A DNA stretch of 46,829 nucleotides from the NCBI RefSeq assembly GCF_001570965.1, contig NZ_BCSR01000023.1, forward strand, positions 1-46,829, written 5' to 3'. The translations under genes and the position numbers were made by a program. Of this stretch, positions 8,044 through 16,863 are shown one piece after another (the stretch's first letter is position 1; every line of letters starts with the position of its first letter). Under the pieces are notes generated by a model. It saw only the letters and a program-made list of their open reading frames with translations, did no database searches and had not been told where the DNA came from. This DNA comes from Janibacter corallicola NBRC 107790. GTDB taxonomy: Bacteria; Actinomycetota; Actinomycetes; Actinomycetales; Dermatophilaceae.

Positions 8044-8960
8044 ACCGCCATTGTGTCGCCCGAGCCTGAGTCCGCCGTGGACCCGGGGTGGCCGCGGTGT
8101 CGTGGCCTCCGCGCCGGCCCGACCGGCGCGGCCGCGGCCGGTGCGGCCGGCCCGCACACCGGGCAGCGCGGGTGCGCGGGCCACCGGTGCCGCTCGAGGC
8201 TCGGCCCCGGGGTCGCGACCTCGAGGGACCACCCCGGTGCCTCGACCCGACCCGAGAAGTGGTCCAGCACGAGCGCGGTCGTCAGGCCCGCCGCGAGGAG
8301 CCGCACCGCGGGCAGCCCGTCGACGGGTTCGGCCCCGGCCACGCGGGGGCGGCTGAGCTGGGCGCGCAGGTGGGGCCAGTCGGGATCGACGTCGACCCGG
8401 GTGAGCTCGATGCAGTGCAGGCAGGGTCGCCCGGCCGGGGTGAGGATCGGACCGATGCTCGCGTGCTCGGGCTGGCACCACAGCGGGACGACCGGTGTCC
8501 CCGCGCCGAGCCAGGGCTGGACGGTCGCCGAGTCCGCCGGGGCCGGGCCGACGACGACGGCGAGGTCCGTCGCCTCGCCCTCCCCGCCGGGACGCACCCG
8601 GGCGGCCTCGATCTGCTCGCCCTGGCGCAGGACGTCGGTGAGCAGCGCCGGGAGGGCCCCGGAGCCGACGACCGAGACCCGCGGGCACCGGTCAGCGGCG
8701 TCGGGGGAGAGGAGCGCGCAGCCGATGAGCCGGTCGAGCACCTCGCCGGCCCGCGCCGGCTCGATCCCCTCGAGCGCGGCGGCCGCCAGGGCATCGGTGG
8801 CCGCGCGAGCGGGGTCCAGCGCGGCCAGCCACCGCACCTCCGCGTCGGAGAGCCCGAGGAGCCGCACCGACCGTGGGCCCGTGCCGAGCTGCACGCTCCC
8901 GTCGGGCCGACGAAGGGGACGCAGCCGCGCCCCGCGTGGGGGTGGGGATGAAGGGGACAT
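8040..8960 (-). CDS. ThiF-like/TOMM cyclodehydratase-related protein (Rv3196-like)
   Basis: A 306-residue protein resembling the ThiF-like, leader-binding half of thiazole/oxazole cyclodehydratases. It has a winged-helix-like N-terminus, a Rossmann-like centre (VSVVGSGALPALLTDVL) and two Cys pairs, CLHC near residue 185 and CPVC near 275, that probably bind zinc. I see no adjacent YcaO, dehydrogenase or precursor peptide, so a RiPP role is not supported here. It lies upstream of the ABC1 kinase with a four-base overlap, and the same pairing occurs in mycobacteria. The last 30 residues are Pro/Arg rich. Function unknown. Confidence 0.7.
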   Translation of the reverse strand: MSPSSPPPRGARLRPLRRPDGSVQLGTGPRSVRLLGLSDAEVRWLAALDPARAATDALAAAALEGIEPARAGEVLDRLIGCALLSPDAADRCPRVSVVGSGALPALLTDVLRQGEQIEAARVRPGGEGEATDLAVVVGPAPADSATVQPWLGAGTPVVPLWCQPEHASIGPILTPAGRPCLHCIELTRVDVDPDWPHLRAQLSRPRVAGAEPVDGLPAVRLLAAGLTTALVLDHFSGRVEAPGWSLEVATPGPSLERHRWPAHPRCPVCGPAAPAAAAPVGPARRPRHRGHPGSTADSGSGDTMAV

Positions 8961-9028
8961 GGTCGCTCACTCGGTGACTGCGGGGTGGTGGGACCACCAT
9001 GGCGCAACTTCGCCGAGCACTCCGGCGG

Positions 9029-9580
9029 TCATCCACAGGCGAGGGCGACGAGCTCCCTGATCGAGTCCTCGGTGTCCGGCGGCAGCGCGGTCACCGGCCA
9101 CCAGGCGACGTCGAGCGACTCCGCGGAGACGACCGGATCGGCGAAGGGGGCGGCCACCGCGATCCACCGCAGGTCCAGGTGCTCGGTGCACCGGGTGAAG
9201 CCGGACCCGAGGGCGTGCCGGTCGAGCTGGACCGGGCCCGGCAGCAGGGTGAGCGAGCCGTCGGGCAGGCCCGACTCCTCGCTCGCCTCCCGCAGCGCGG
9301 CGTCGGCGACGGAGGCGTCGGTGGCCTCGATGTGCCCGCCGAACTGCAGCCACCGCCCGACCTTGCGGTGCAGTGTGAGCAGCACCCGCTCCCGCGGCTC
9401 GTCGACCACGAGGCAGGAGGCGGTGAAGTGCGCGGGTGGGCCCGTCCTGGCGCTCGCGTCCTCGTGGGTGGCCGCGTGCGCGAGATACTCGGTGCGCAGC
9501 CGCTCCTGCGCGGCATCCGGGGCGGACCACCCCTGCAGCAGGGCGCGCAGGTCCACCTCGAGGTGGGCGCGGGAGGTCAC
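9029..9580 (-). CDS. NUDIX hydrolase
   Basis: A 183-residue NUDIX protein. The box reads GGHIEATDASVADAALREA then SEESGL, with the catalytic REASEE core present, although the spacing is that of the long-tail subgroup. The preceding HRKVGRWLQFGGH segment is typical of small actinobacterial NUDIX proteins. The substrate cannot be told from sequence. The GTG start overlaps the stop of the upstream DUF2342 gene by four bases, so it is probably the second gene of that operon. Confidence 0.85.
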   Translation of the reverse strand: MTSRAHLEVDLRALLQGWSAPDAAQERLRTEYLAHAATHEDASARTGPPAHFTASCLVVDEPRERVLLTLHRKVGRWLQFGGHIEATDASVADAALREASEESGLPDGSLTLLPGPVQLDRHALGSGFTRCTEHLDLRWIAVAAPFADPVVSAESLDVAWWPVTALPPDTEDSIRELVALACG

Positions 9581-11013
9581 GTCGCGGGGGGCTCCTCCCC
9601 GCCGCCGGCGGAGCCCCCTTCGTCGGCCTCCCGCAGGATCGACTCCAACGCGGCGTCGAGGTCGCTCTCGTCGCCGCCGCCGGAGGCCCGGCGCTCGACG
9701 AAACCGAGGACGTCGTCCAGGTCGGCGCCGGTCGGGGCGACGTCCGGGTGGGCCCACACGCCGTCGCGGCCGGAGACCCCGGCCTTCTCCTCGAGGGCGG
9801 CGAAGAGGCTCGCGGCATCGCGCAGCCGGCGCGGTCGCAGCTCCAGCCCGACGAGCCCGGCGAAGGTCCGTTCCGCCGGCCCACCGGTGGCCCGGCGGCG
9901 ACGGATCGTCTCGGTCATCGCCGCGGTGTGGGGCAGCTGCCGCTCGGTCGCGCGGGAGGCGACGTGCTCGACCCAGCCCTCGATGAGCGCCAGCCAGGTC
10001 TCCAGCTGGGTCAGCGCCTGCTGCTGCGCCGGCGTCGGCGACGGGTTCAGGAAGCCGCCGGTGAGGGCCTCCTGCAGGGCCTGCGGGTCGGAGGGGTCGA
10101 TGTCACGGACCGCCTCGTCGATGGCGTCGGTGTCGATGGCGATCCCGCGGGCGTAGGACTGCACGGCCGCGAGGATCTGCGGGCCGAGCCACGGCACCGC
10201 GGTGAAGAGCCGCATCCGCGCGGCCTCGCGGGCGGCCAGGTGCAGCCACACCTCGTCCAGCTCGACGTCCAGGCCCTCCCCGAAGCCGGAGATGTTGCCC
10301 GGCAGCAGGCCCACCCGGCCGGTGAGGAGCGGCACGCCGGCCTCGGTCGCGGTGAGGGTGTCCTCGGCGAGGGCGCCCACGGCCTCCGCGATCTGGCTCG
10401 TCATCAGGTGCGAGGCCATCGCGTCGACGAAGGGGGCCATCGCCTGCGTCAACTGCGAGAGGTCCATCCCCGGCGGCAACCCGAGCATCTGCAGGTCCGG
10501 GGCATCCGGCCCCTGCATCCGGGAGGAGAAGGAGTCCCGGATCGCGCCCGAGAGGCCCTCGACCACCGGGTCGACGAGGCTCGCCCAGACCGGCATCGTC
10601 GCCTCGATCCACTCGGCCCGGCTCATCGCCTCGCCGGTGAGGCCCGGTGCCTCGAGCTCGGTGACCTGGTCCAGCCAGAGCGAGGCGACCTGCACGGCCT
10701 GCTCGGCCAGGACGGCGCCGCGCTCGCCGGTGGTGGCCGTCAGCTCCTCGGTGAGCCGCTCGCGGGCGGCGGTGGTGGCCGCGGCGACGTCGACCCCCTT
10801 CGTCTGGGCGCCGGGGGTGAACATGGCCTTGATCTGGGAGGTCATGCTCGCGACCTGGGCAGGGTCGGCATCGGCGATGCCCATCGCCTTGAGCTGCTGG
10901 ACGACCTGCGGTGGCAGGTCGCGTCCGCCGTTGAGGTCCCGGAAGATCCGGGCGAGCTCCTCCGGCAGGCCGTCGTCGTCGGCGGCACCCGGGGTGTTGG
11001 GGTCGTTGCTCAC
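9577..11013 (-). CDS. DUF2342 zincin-like protein (Rv3195-like)
   Basis: About 478 residues from a GTG start; GGGAG lies upstream of it. The family is often labelled a zinc-dependent metalloprotease. At the place where an HExxH helix is expected this copy reads HLAAREAARMRLFTAVPWL, so there is no HExxH here, and I find none elsewhere. The rest is mostly helical, with a Met-rich segment (AMAPFVDAMASHLM) and a flexible Gly/Glu C-terminus. Protease activity is therefore doubtful for this member. It is divergent from the PDZ/Lon-like protease and overlaps the NUDIX gene. Confidence 0.8.
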   Translation of the reverse strand: MSNDPNTPGAADDDGLPEELARIFRDLNGGRDLPPQVVQQLKAMGIADADPAQVASMTSQIKAMFTPGAQTKGVDVAAATTAARERLTEELTATTGERGAVLAEQAVQVASLWLDQVTELEAPGLTGEAMSRAEWIEATMPVWASLVDPVVEGLSGAIRDSFSSRMQGPDAPDLQMLGLPPGMDLSQLTQAMAPFVDAMASHLMTSQIAEAVGALAEDTLTATEAGVPLLTGRVGLLPGNISGFGEGLDVELDEVWLHLAAREAARMRLFTAVPWLGPQILAAVQSYARGIAIDTDAIDEAVRDIDPSDPQALQEALTGGFLNPSPTPAQQQALTQLETWLALIEGWVEHVASRATERQLPHTAAMTETIRRRRATGGPAERTFAGLVGLELRPRRLRDAASLFAALEEKAGVSGRDGVWAHPDVAPTGADLDDVLGFVERRASGGGDESDLDAALESILREADEGGSAGGGEEPPAT

Positions 11014-11102
11014 GCTGGCCGCTCTCCCTCTCCTGAGAAGATGTTTCCGATGAAGACAACCACGATCGGCTCCGGATGGTTCCCGCTGGGGCAGGAGGAC
11101 TT

Positions 11103-12179
11103 GTGACGCAACCACGTACGAGGCGCCCCCGAGGCGAGGTGATCGCCCGCCGGGTCCTGATCGCCGCGATCCTCCTCACCATCGTCGCGCTCGCCGGGAC
11201 GTTCATCAAGGTGCGGTACGTCATCGAGGAGCCCGGGCCGGTCACGAACACCATCGGCGGGAAGGGCGATCCGGCGCTCATCACCGTCAAGGGAGCCAAG
11301 ACCTACCCGACGAAGGGGGAGCTGTCCTTCACGACCGTGCGTGTCCGGGGCGGGCCGGACAGGCACATCTCGGCCTGGGAGTGGCTCTTCGCGAAGGCCG
11401 ACCCCGACGTGCGGTTGCTTCCCGAGGACGAGGTCTTCGGGGACCGCACGAGCAAGGAGGTCGAGCAGGCCAACGAGGCGATGATGCAGGGGTCGCAGCA
11501 CACCGCGGTCGCGGTGGGGATGCGCAGCACCGGGCTGACGGTGCCCTCGGTGACCATCGCCGCCCAGGTCGCGAAGGGCGAGCCGGCCGACGGCGAGCTC
11601 GAGGCCGGTGACGAGATCGTCTCCGTGGACGGCGAGGACGTCGACGACGCCGAGTCGGTCGCGACGGCGGTCGCCGACCGGGAGCCGGGTGACCCGGTGC
11701 GCATCGGGTACGTCCGTGACGGCGAGCGGAGTCAGGTGCGGCTGAAGACGACCGACATCGGCCAGGGCCGGGCCGGTGTCGGCATCGCGCTGCAGCCGAA
11801 GTACGACTACCCCTTCAAGGTGAGGATCGACGCCGGTGACGTCGGTGGCCCGAGCGCGGGCATGATGTTCGCCCTCGGTGTCCGGGACACGCTCACCCCG
11901 GGGCCGATGACCGGCGGCAAGTCGATCGCCGGGACCGGGACGATCGACGACGACGGCTCGGTCGGCCCGATCGGTGGCATCCAGCAGAAGATGATCGGCG
12001 CCCATGACGGGGGTGCGAGGTGGTTCCTCGCCCCCGAGTCCAACTGCGACGAGGTGGCCGGCCACGTCCCCGACGGCCTGAAGGTCGTCTCCGTGTCGGA
12101 CTTCGGTGACGCCACCGACGCCGTGGATGCCATCGCCGACGGCCACGCGAAGGGCCTCCCCACCTGCGACGCTCCGTGA
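11103..12179 (+). CDS. Membrane-anchored PDZ/Lon-like (S16) protease
   Basis: About 358 residues. A single N-terminal membrane segment (RRVLIAAILLTIVALAG) anchors it with the rest outside. A PDZ domain around LEAGDEIVSVDGEDV is followed by a Lon-type protease domain that keeps the Ser of VGGPSAGMMFAL and the Lys of GPIGGIQQKMIGA, so the Ser/Lys dyad is intact. The GTG at 11103 is preferred because AGGAGG (11093-11098) precedes it; an ATG 27 bases upstream lacks a ribosome site. It matches Rv3194c and lies between the same neighbours. Likely role: turnover of envelope proteins. Confidence 0.9.
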   Translation: MTQPRTRRPRGEVIARRVLIAAILLTIVALAGTFIKVRYVIEEPGPVTNTIGGKGDPALITVKGAKTYPTKGELSFTTVRVRGGPDRHISAWEWLFAKADPDVRLLPEDEVFGDRTSKEVEQANEAMMQGSQHTAVAVGMRSTGLTVPSVTIAAQVAKGEPADGELEAGDEIVSVDGEDVDDAESVATAVADREPGDPVRIGYVRDGERSQVRLKTTDIGQGRAGVGIALQPKYDYPFKVRIDAGDVGGPSAGMMFALGVRDTLTPGPMTGGKSIAGTGTIDDDGSVGPIGGIQQKMIGAHDGGARWFLAPESNCDEVAGHVPDGLKVVSVSDFGDATDAVDAIADGHAKGLPTCDAP

Positions 12180-12211
12180 GTCGGGCGCACCCACCGGTCC
12201 GCGCCAGACGT

Positions 12212-12288
12212 GTGCACAAGGGGTCGTCCTGGTGCATCTGGTGGCGTTGACTGGCGGGTAACCCCGGTTTCCACTACCTACCGTGCAC
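12212..12288 (-). repeat. 77-bp 3'-end element, copy 1
   Basis: One of four ungapped 77-bp elements. Read on the minus strand it begins GTGCACGGTAGGTAGTGG, carries the conserved AGATGCACCAG at element positions 50-60 and ends in TTGTGCAC. It starts seven bases after the stop of the PPA1309-family gene on the same strand and lies between convergent genes. Its central hairpin (GGGTTACCC) is the weakest of the four. It encodes no credible protein. Confidence 0.9.
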
Positions 12289-12295
12289 GCCCGGC

Positions 12296-12850
12296 TCAGT
12301 CCTCCAGCGTCGTCCGCAGCGCGTGCACGAGCCCGGGGGCGATGTCCTCACCGGTGGCGACGCGGTCGTCGCGGTCGTGGGCGCGCTGGCGCAGCAGGCA
12401 CACCGAGCGCCCGTCGCGGTGCACGGCGACCAGCAGGCGCACGTCCTGCCGCCGCGGGTGCTCGGCGAGAGCGCTCATGGCGGCGTCGGGGTCCTCGGGG
12501 AGCTCCTGCTCGGCCTCGGGCGGCAGCACGATCCGCTCCACCGCGAGGGCGGCGCCGTCGACGGTCTCCGGCCAGGCCATCTGACCGAGCAGCTCCTCGA
12601 GCGAGGCGGTCTTCGGCAGGTCCTCCTGCTCGATGGCGGTGAGCGCTCCGGGGGCCTGGTCGGCGGCCCCGAGGTCGGCCGCGAGCTGGGGCTCGGCCTC
12701 GAGCAGCGCGGCGGTGTGCACGAGCGCGAAGACCCGCGGGTTCTGGTCCCAGCCGCTCCCGGCGACGTGGCGCTCGGTCTCCAGCGCGGCGACGGTCAGC
12801 GGTTCGGTCGTGGTCGTGGCATCAGGCGTGGAGTCGGACACGGGCACCAT
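12296..12850 (-). CDS. PPA1309-family protein
   Basis: A 184-residue acidic soluble protein of the actinobacterial PPA1309 family, usually found beside the UPF0182 membrane protein as it is here. The N-terminus is Thr-rich, and the family core is QNPRVFALVHTAALL and EQEDLPKTASLEELLGQMAWP, followed by DVRLLVAVHRDG and a terminal RTTLED. No catalytic motif or membrane segment is visible. It is divergent from UPF0182 with 41 bp between starts, so they may share a promoter region. Function unknown. Confidence 0.8.
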   Translation of the reverse strand: MVPVSDSTPDATTTTEPLTVAALETERHVAGSGWDQNPRVFALVHTAALLEAEPQLAADLGAADQAPGALTAIEQEDLPKTASLEELLGQMAWPETVDGAALAVERIVLPPEAEQELPEDPDAAMSALAEHPRRQDVRLLVAVHRDGRSVCLLRQRAHDRDDRVATGEDIAPGLVHALRTTLED

Positions 12851-12891
12851 GCTGCCCCACGGGCAGGCGGGACGGATACGGTGTCCCCACC

Positions 12892-15837
12892 ATGACGAGC
12901 GCGAGCCGGCCACATGACGAAGGGGGCGAACCGCCCCAGGGACCGCCCCCTGCCCACCGGCCCCCACGCCTGGCCAAGTGGGTGGCCGGCCTCGCGGTGG
13001 TGGTCGTGCTGCTCAGCCTCGCGGCGAGTTTGTGGACCGAGTCGCTGTGGTTCTCCGCGCTCGGGTACTCGGACATGTGGTGGTCCCGGATGCGGACCCA
13101 GATCCTGCTCTTCGTCCTCGGCGGCCTCGCGACGGCGCTGCCGATCGGCGTCAGCCTCTACATCGCCTTCCGGGCCCGGCCGCTCACGGTGCCGATGAGC
13201 CCGGGGGAGCAGGCGCTGGCCCAGTACCGCAGGGCGGTCGAGCCCTTCCGCAAGATCACCGCGTGGGCGGTGCCGGGCGTGCTCGGCATCCTCGGTGGCC
13301 TCGCCGCGGCGGGTCAGTGGCAGACCTGGCTGCTGTGGCGCAACGGCGAACCCACGGGAGTGACCGACCCGGAGTTCGGCCGGGACGTCAGCTACTACCT
13401 CTTCGCGATGCCGTGGTGGAACTTCCTCGTCGGCTTCCTCACCGTCTCGCTGGTGGCGGCCCTGCTCGCCGCGGCCTTCGCGCACTACGTCTACGGCGGG
13501 ATCGTGCCGCCCTCGCGCGGGCGCTCGACCCGGGCCGCCTTCCTGCACCTGGCCGTGATCGCCACGGTGCTGCTCCTGCTGCGCGCGTGGGGGTACATCC
13601 TCGACACGCACGCCCTCACCACCCGCGAGGGCGAGGTCCTCACCGGTGTCGGGTACACCGGGGTGCACGCGATCGTGCCGGCGAAGTACATCCTCGCGGT
13701 CGCCGCCGTGCTCTGCGCCGCGCTGCTGCTCGTGTCGGTGCGGCTGCGCACCTGGCGGCTGCCGACGATCGCCGTGGGGACCCTCGTCGTCCTCTCCGTC
13801 GTCGTCGGCTCGATCTACCCCGCCCTCGTGGAGAGCTACAAGGTCTCGCCCTCGCGCAACTCCCTCGAAGAGCCCTACCTGCAGCGCAACATCGACGCGA
13901 CGAGGTCGGCCTACGGCGTGGGCGGGGTGAAGACCTCCACCTACGACGCGGTCTCGGACGCCTCCTCCGGCCAGCTGCGCCAGGACGCCTCCTCGATCCC
14001 GGGCATCCGGCTGCTCGACCCCTCGGTGGTCTCGCCGACCTTCCAGGAGCTGCAGGCGCAGCAGCCGTACTACACCTTCCCCAACACCCTGGACGTCGAC
14101 CGGTACAAGTTGGACGGCAAGACGACCGACGTCGTCGTCGGCGCGCGTGAGCTCGACCTGTCCAAGGTGCCGGACGACCGGCGCGACTGGGTCAACGACC
14201 ACACTGTCTACACCCACGGCTACGGGCTGGTCATGGCCCGGGGCACCCAGGTGCGGGCCGGCAACCCGCAGTGGATCCCGCAGAAGAAGCTCGGCGACTA
14301 CGAGCCGCGGATCTACTTCGGCGAGGAGATGGACCACTTCTCGATCGTCGGCGGCGAGGGCGCGGCGCGTGAGGTGGACACCCCCGCCGGTGGCGAGGAG
14401 TCCCGGTACAAGTACCAGGGCAAGGGGGGTGTCTCCCTGGGGTCCCCCCTTCGCCAGTTGGCCTATGCCACGACCCATCGCGACCTGAAGTTCATCCTCT
14501 CCGACGCGGTGGCCAAGTCCTCGCGGCTCCTGGAGCACCGGACCCCGACCGAGCGGGTGCAGCGCGTCGCGCCGTGGCTGGACATCGACGAGGACGTCTA
14601 CCCGGCGATCGTCGACGGACGGATCAAGTGGGTGGTCGACGGCTACACGACCTCCGACAAGTACCCCTACAGCACTGCCTTCTCGATGTCCGGTGTGCAG
14701 TCCGGGCAGGTCTCCTCGGTCCAGACCCAGCAGGCCAGCTCCCTCGTCGGGGACCGGGTCAACTACATGCGCAACTCGGTCAAGGCGACCGTCGACGCCT
14801 ACGACGGCACCGTGACCCTCTACAAGTGGGACGACTCGGACCCGATCGTCAACGCCTGGGACAAGGCCTTCCCCGGGCTGCTGAAGTCCAAGGACGCCAT
14901 CGACGGTGAGCTGATGTCCCACCTGCGCTACCCGGACGACATGTTCCGGATGCAGCGGGCGGTCCTCGCGGACTACCACGTGACCTCCGCCAGCGACTTC
15001 CGCACCGGCCAGGACCGGTGGCGGGTGCCGGACGACCCCACGCGCGGCGACGACGGCGTGGCCCAGCCGCCCTACTACCTCTCCCTGGCGATGCCGGACC
15101 AGAAGGAACCGCAGTGGTCGCTGACCTCGACCTACATCCCGCGCGGCAGCCGTAACGTCATGGCGGGCTACCTCGCGGTCGACTCCAATGCCGGCACCGT
15201 CGAGGGCAAACCGGCCTCGGACTACGGCCAGCTGCGCCTGCTGCAGGTGCCCCGTGACACGACCGTGCCCGGTGTCGGCCAGGTGCAGAACGACATCGTC
15301 TCATCCAATGCCACCTCCGGTGACAGCAGCCAGACGCTGCAGGACTACCTGAACAACGCCAACCGCGGCGGTTCCCGGGTGCACTTCGGCAACCAGATGG
15401 CGCTGCCGGTGGGGGAGGGCTTCCTGCACGTCGAGCCGATCTACCTCTCCTCCTCCTCGGGCACCTCCTACCCGCAGCTGCGGATCGTCATCGTCACCTT
15501 CGGTGGCAAGGTCGCCTGGGCGCAGAACCTCGACGCCGCCCTCGACCAGCTCTTCGGCGGCGACGCCGGGGTGAGCGCGGAGGACTCCGGCGGTGGCGCG
15601 GGCGGCGACAAGGGTGACTCCGAGGACGAAGGGAGCACCGAGGGCCTCTCGCAGCGCCAGCAGGACCTGCGCACCGAGATCGAGGGCATGGAGGAGGCCT
15701 ACGCGGAGGGCCAGAAGGCACTGAAGAAGGGCGACTTCGCCGCCTACGACGAGGCACAGAAGGAGCTGCGCGAGCACCTCGAGGAGGCGGCGCGGCTGCA
15801 GCCCGGTGGTGGGTCGGCCGACCTCGGGGGCAACTGA
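12892..15837 (+). CDS. UPF0182 large membrane protein (Rv3193c-like)
   Basis: A 981-residue protein with about seven N-terminal membrane segments (from about residue 25 to 310), then a large outer domain (about 320-900), and an acidic Gly/Asp/Ser-rich linker with a Glu/Lys-rich helical end that may form a coiled coil. Family hallmarks include FQELQAQQPYYTFP and the EPIYLSSSSGTSYPQL block. Function is unknown; it is a conserved actinobacterial envelope protein. No Shine-Dalgarno sequence precedes the ATG, and a -10-like GATACG lies only about 15 bp upstream, so a leaderless transcript is possible. Confidence 0.9.
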   Translation: MTSASRPHDEGGEPPQGPPPAHRPPRLAKWVAGLAVVVVLLSLAASLWTESLWFSALGYSDMWWSRMRTQILLFVLGGLATALPIGVSLYIAFRARPLTVPMSPGEQALAQYRRAVEPFRKITAWAVPGVLGILGGLAAAGQWQTWLLWRNGEPTGVTDPEFGRDVSYYLFAMPWWNFLVGFLTVSLVAALLAAAFAHYVYGGIVPPSRGRSTRAAFLHLAVIATVLLLLRAWGYILDTHALTTREGEVLTGVGYTGVHAIVPAKYILAVAAVLCAALLLVSVRLRTWRLPTIAVGTLVVLSVVVGSIYPALVESYKVSPSRNSLEEPYLQRNIDATRSAYGVGGVKTSTYDAVSDASSGQLRQDASSIPGIRLLDPSVVSPTFQELQAQQPYYTFPNTLDVDRYKLDGKTTDVVVGARELDLSKVPDDRRDWVNDHTVYTHGYGLVMARGTQVRAGNPQWIPQKKLGDYEPRIYFGEEMDHFSIVGGEGAAREVDTPAGGEESRYKYQGKGGVSLGSPLRQLAYATTHRDLKFILSDAVAKSSRLLEHRTPTERVQRVAPWLDIDEDVYPAIVDGRIKWVVDGYTTSDKYPYSTAFSMSGVQSGQVSSVQTQQASSLVGDRVNYMRNSVKATVDAYDGTVTLYKWDDSDPIVNAWDKAFPGLLKSKDAIDGELMSHLRYPDDMFRMQRAVLADYHVTSASDFRTGQDRWRVPDDPTRGDDGVAQPPYYLSLAMPDQKEPQWSLTSTYIPRGSRNVMAGYLAVDSNAGTVEGKPASDYGQLRLLQVPRDTTVPGVGQVQNDIVSSNATSGDSSQTLQDYLNNANRGGSRVHFGNQMALPVGEGFLHVEPIYLSSSSGTSYPQLRIVIVTFGGKVAWAQNLDAALDQLFGGDAGVSAEDSGGGAGGDKGDSEDEGSTEGLSQRQQDLRTEIEGMEEAYAEGQKALKKGDFAAYDEAQKELREHLEEAARLQPGGGSADLGGN

Positions 15838-15881
15838 TTTGGTGTGTCCCCGGCGGTCACGTAGAGTTGTCACCACAACGC

Positions 15882-15958
15882 CGCGGGGTGGAGCAGTTCG
15901 GTAGCTCGCCGGGCTCATAACCCGGAGGTCGCAGGTTCAAATCCTGCCCCCGCTACCA
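15882..15958 (+). tRNA. Initiator tRNA-Met (CAT)
   Basis: A 77-nt cloverleaf including an encoded CCA end. The acceptor arm is CGCGGGG with CCCCGCT, leaving position 1 (C) unpaired with position 72 (T), an initiator trait. The anticodon CAT is at 15916-15918, and the stem next to the loop has three G-C pairs (GGG/CCC), the hallmark of initiator tRNA. The T arm is GCAGGTTCAAATCCTGC. It is followed at once by a strong terminator. Confidence 0.97.
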
Positions 15959-15963
15959 GCGTC

Positions 15964-16009
15964 CTGGGCCGCGACATCGTTCACTCGGTGTCGCGGCCCA
16001 GACTTTTTT
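15964..16009 (+). terminator. Rho-independent terminator of the tRNA gene
   Basis: A perfect 13-bp stem, CTGGGCCGCGACA paired with TGTCGCGGCCCAG (15964-15976 and 15989-16001), is followed by AC and six T residues. It begins five bases after the tRNA CCA end. Confidence 0.95.
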
Positions 16010-16077
16010 GGTCGCCAGGCCCCGGTGCCCGGGGCGCATGTCGTGCGGCAGCTCATCCCCTCGAACCAGGGAGTGGC

Positions 16078-16863
16078 TCAGGCGGCGGCGGGCTCCCAGT
16101 CGAAGTGACGGCGCAGCGTCCGGTTCCAGCGGTTGGCCGGGAGCGAGGGGTCGAGCAGCGCGAGCCCGGCGCAGTACTTGCTCAGCGAGAGTGGTCGGTG
16201 GCCGCGGCGCCAGAGGACGGCATCCACCTGTCCGGCCGCGCCGACGGTCTTTGACTCGACGAGGACGAGGTCCCGGGGCCCGTGGCGGCGGATTCCGTGG
16301 CGGTCGAAGGACAGGTCCACGTCGCAGGTCATCCGGCTGCGGGTCTGCAGGTCGACCACGGTCGTGCGGTCGTACCGCGTGACCAAGGAGAGCTCCAACT
16401 TCTCGGCCGGGGACGGGCTCCCCAGCGTCGAGTCGATGAGCTCCCGGGCGCCGGTGTCCAGGGTGTACCGGTCCTGGAGCGCCCACGGGTGGCGGTCCTT
16501 GATCGTCTCGCCCCGGCCCCCTTCGCTCTTGATCTCCAGCGTGCACAGACCGGAGTCGAGGTAGGTGCGGGTGCGCACCTTCCACCGGCGCCGCCGGTCA
16601 TGGGCGTGGGCGTGGTGCGCCTCCAGCTCCGGGGTGTCGAAGTACACCGACTCGTAGTCGAAGCGCCGCAGCCCGTCGATCTCCAGCACCGCGAGAGCAC
16701 CGTCCAGCTCGCGCGTCATGGCGAGGAAGTCGGCGGCGGGCACGAGGTACTTCCGGTCGGTGCGGGTCTGCAGGTCGGCGGCGGCCTGGACCTCATCCAG
16801 GCCCAGGGGCGGCATCACGTCGACGGCGCGGTCCACCGCCTGCCGCGCGGTGAGCGGGTTCAT
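16078..16863 (-). CDS. VTC-domain polyphosphate polymerase-like protein
   Basis: A 261-residue triphosphate-tunnel (VTC) domain. Motifs are RTDRKYLVP near the N-terminus, DYESVYFDTPEL, RRRRWKVRTRTY, CTLEIKSEGGRGETIKDR, TRYDRTT and a C-terminal LVLVESKT. The alternating basic (R, K) and acidic (E) strand residues are what tunnel enzymes use to bind polyphosphate and metal. In yeast VTC4 the same fold makes polyphosphate. The gene overlaps DUF4956 by four bases (ATGA), and that pairing is common in bacteria. The actual product is inferred. Confidence 0.88.
   Translation of the reverse strand: MNPLTARQAVDRAVDVMPPLGLDEVQAAADLQTRTDRKYLVPAADFLAMTRELDGALAVLEIDGLRRFDYESVYFDTPELEAHHAHAHDRRRRWKVRTRTYLDSGLCTLEIKSEGGRGETIKDRHPWALQDRYTLDTGARELIDSTLGSPSPAEKLELSLVTRYDRTTVVDLQTRSRMTCDVDLSFDRHGIRRHGPRDLVLVESKTVGAAGQVDAVLWRRGHRPLSLSKYCAGLALLDPSLPANRWNRTLRRHFDWEPAAA

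Noticed and set aside
12210-12584. Short ORFs starting inside the 77-bp elements (for example coding MHQDDP or MCTRGRPG)
   Set aside because: They arise because the element reads open in several frames; they differ between copies after the element and have no ribosome sites.
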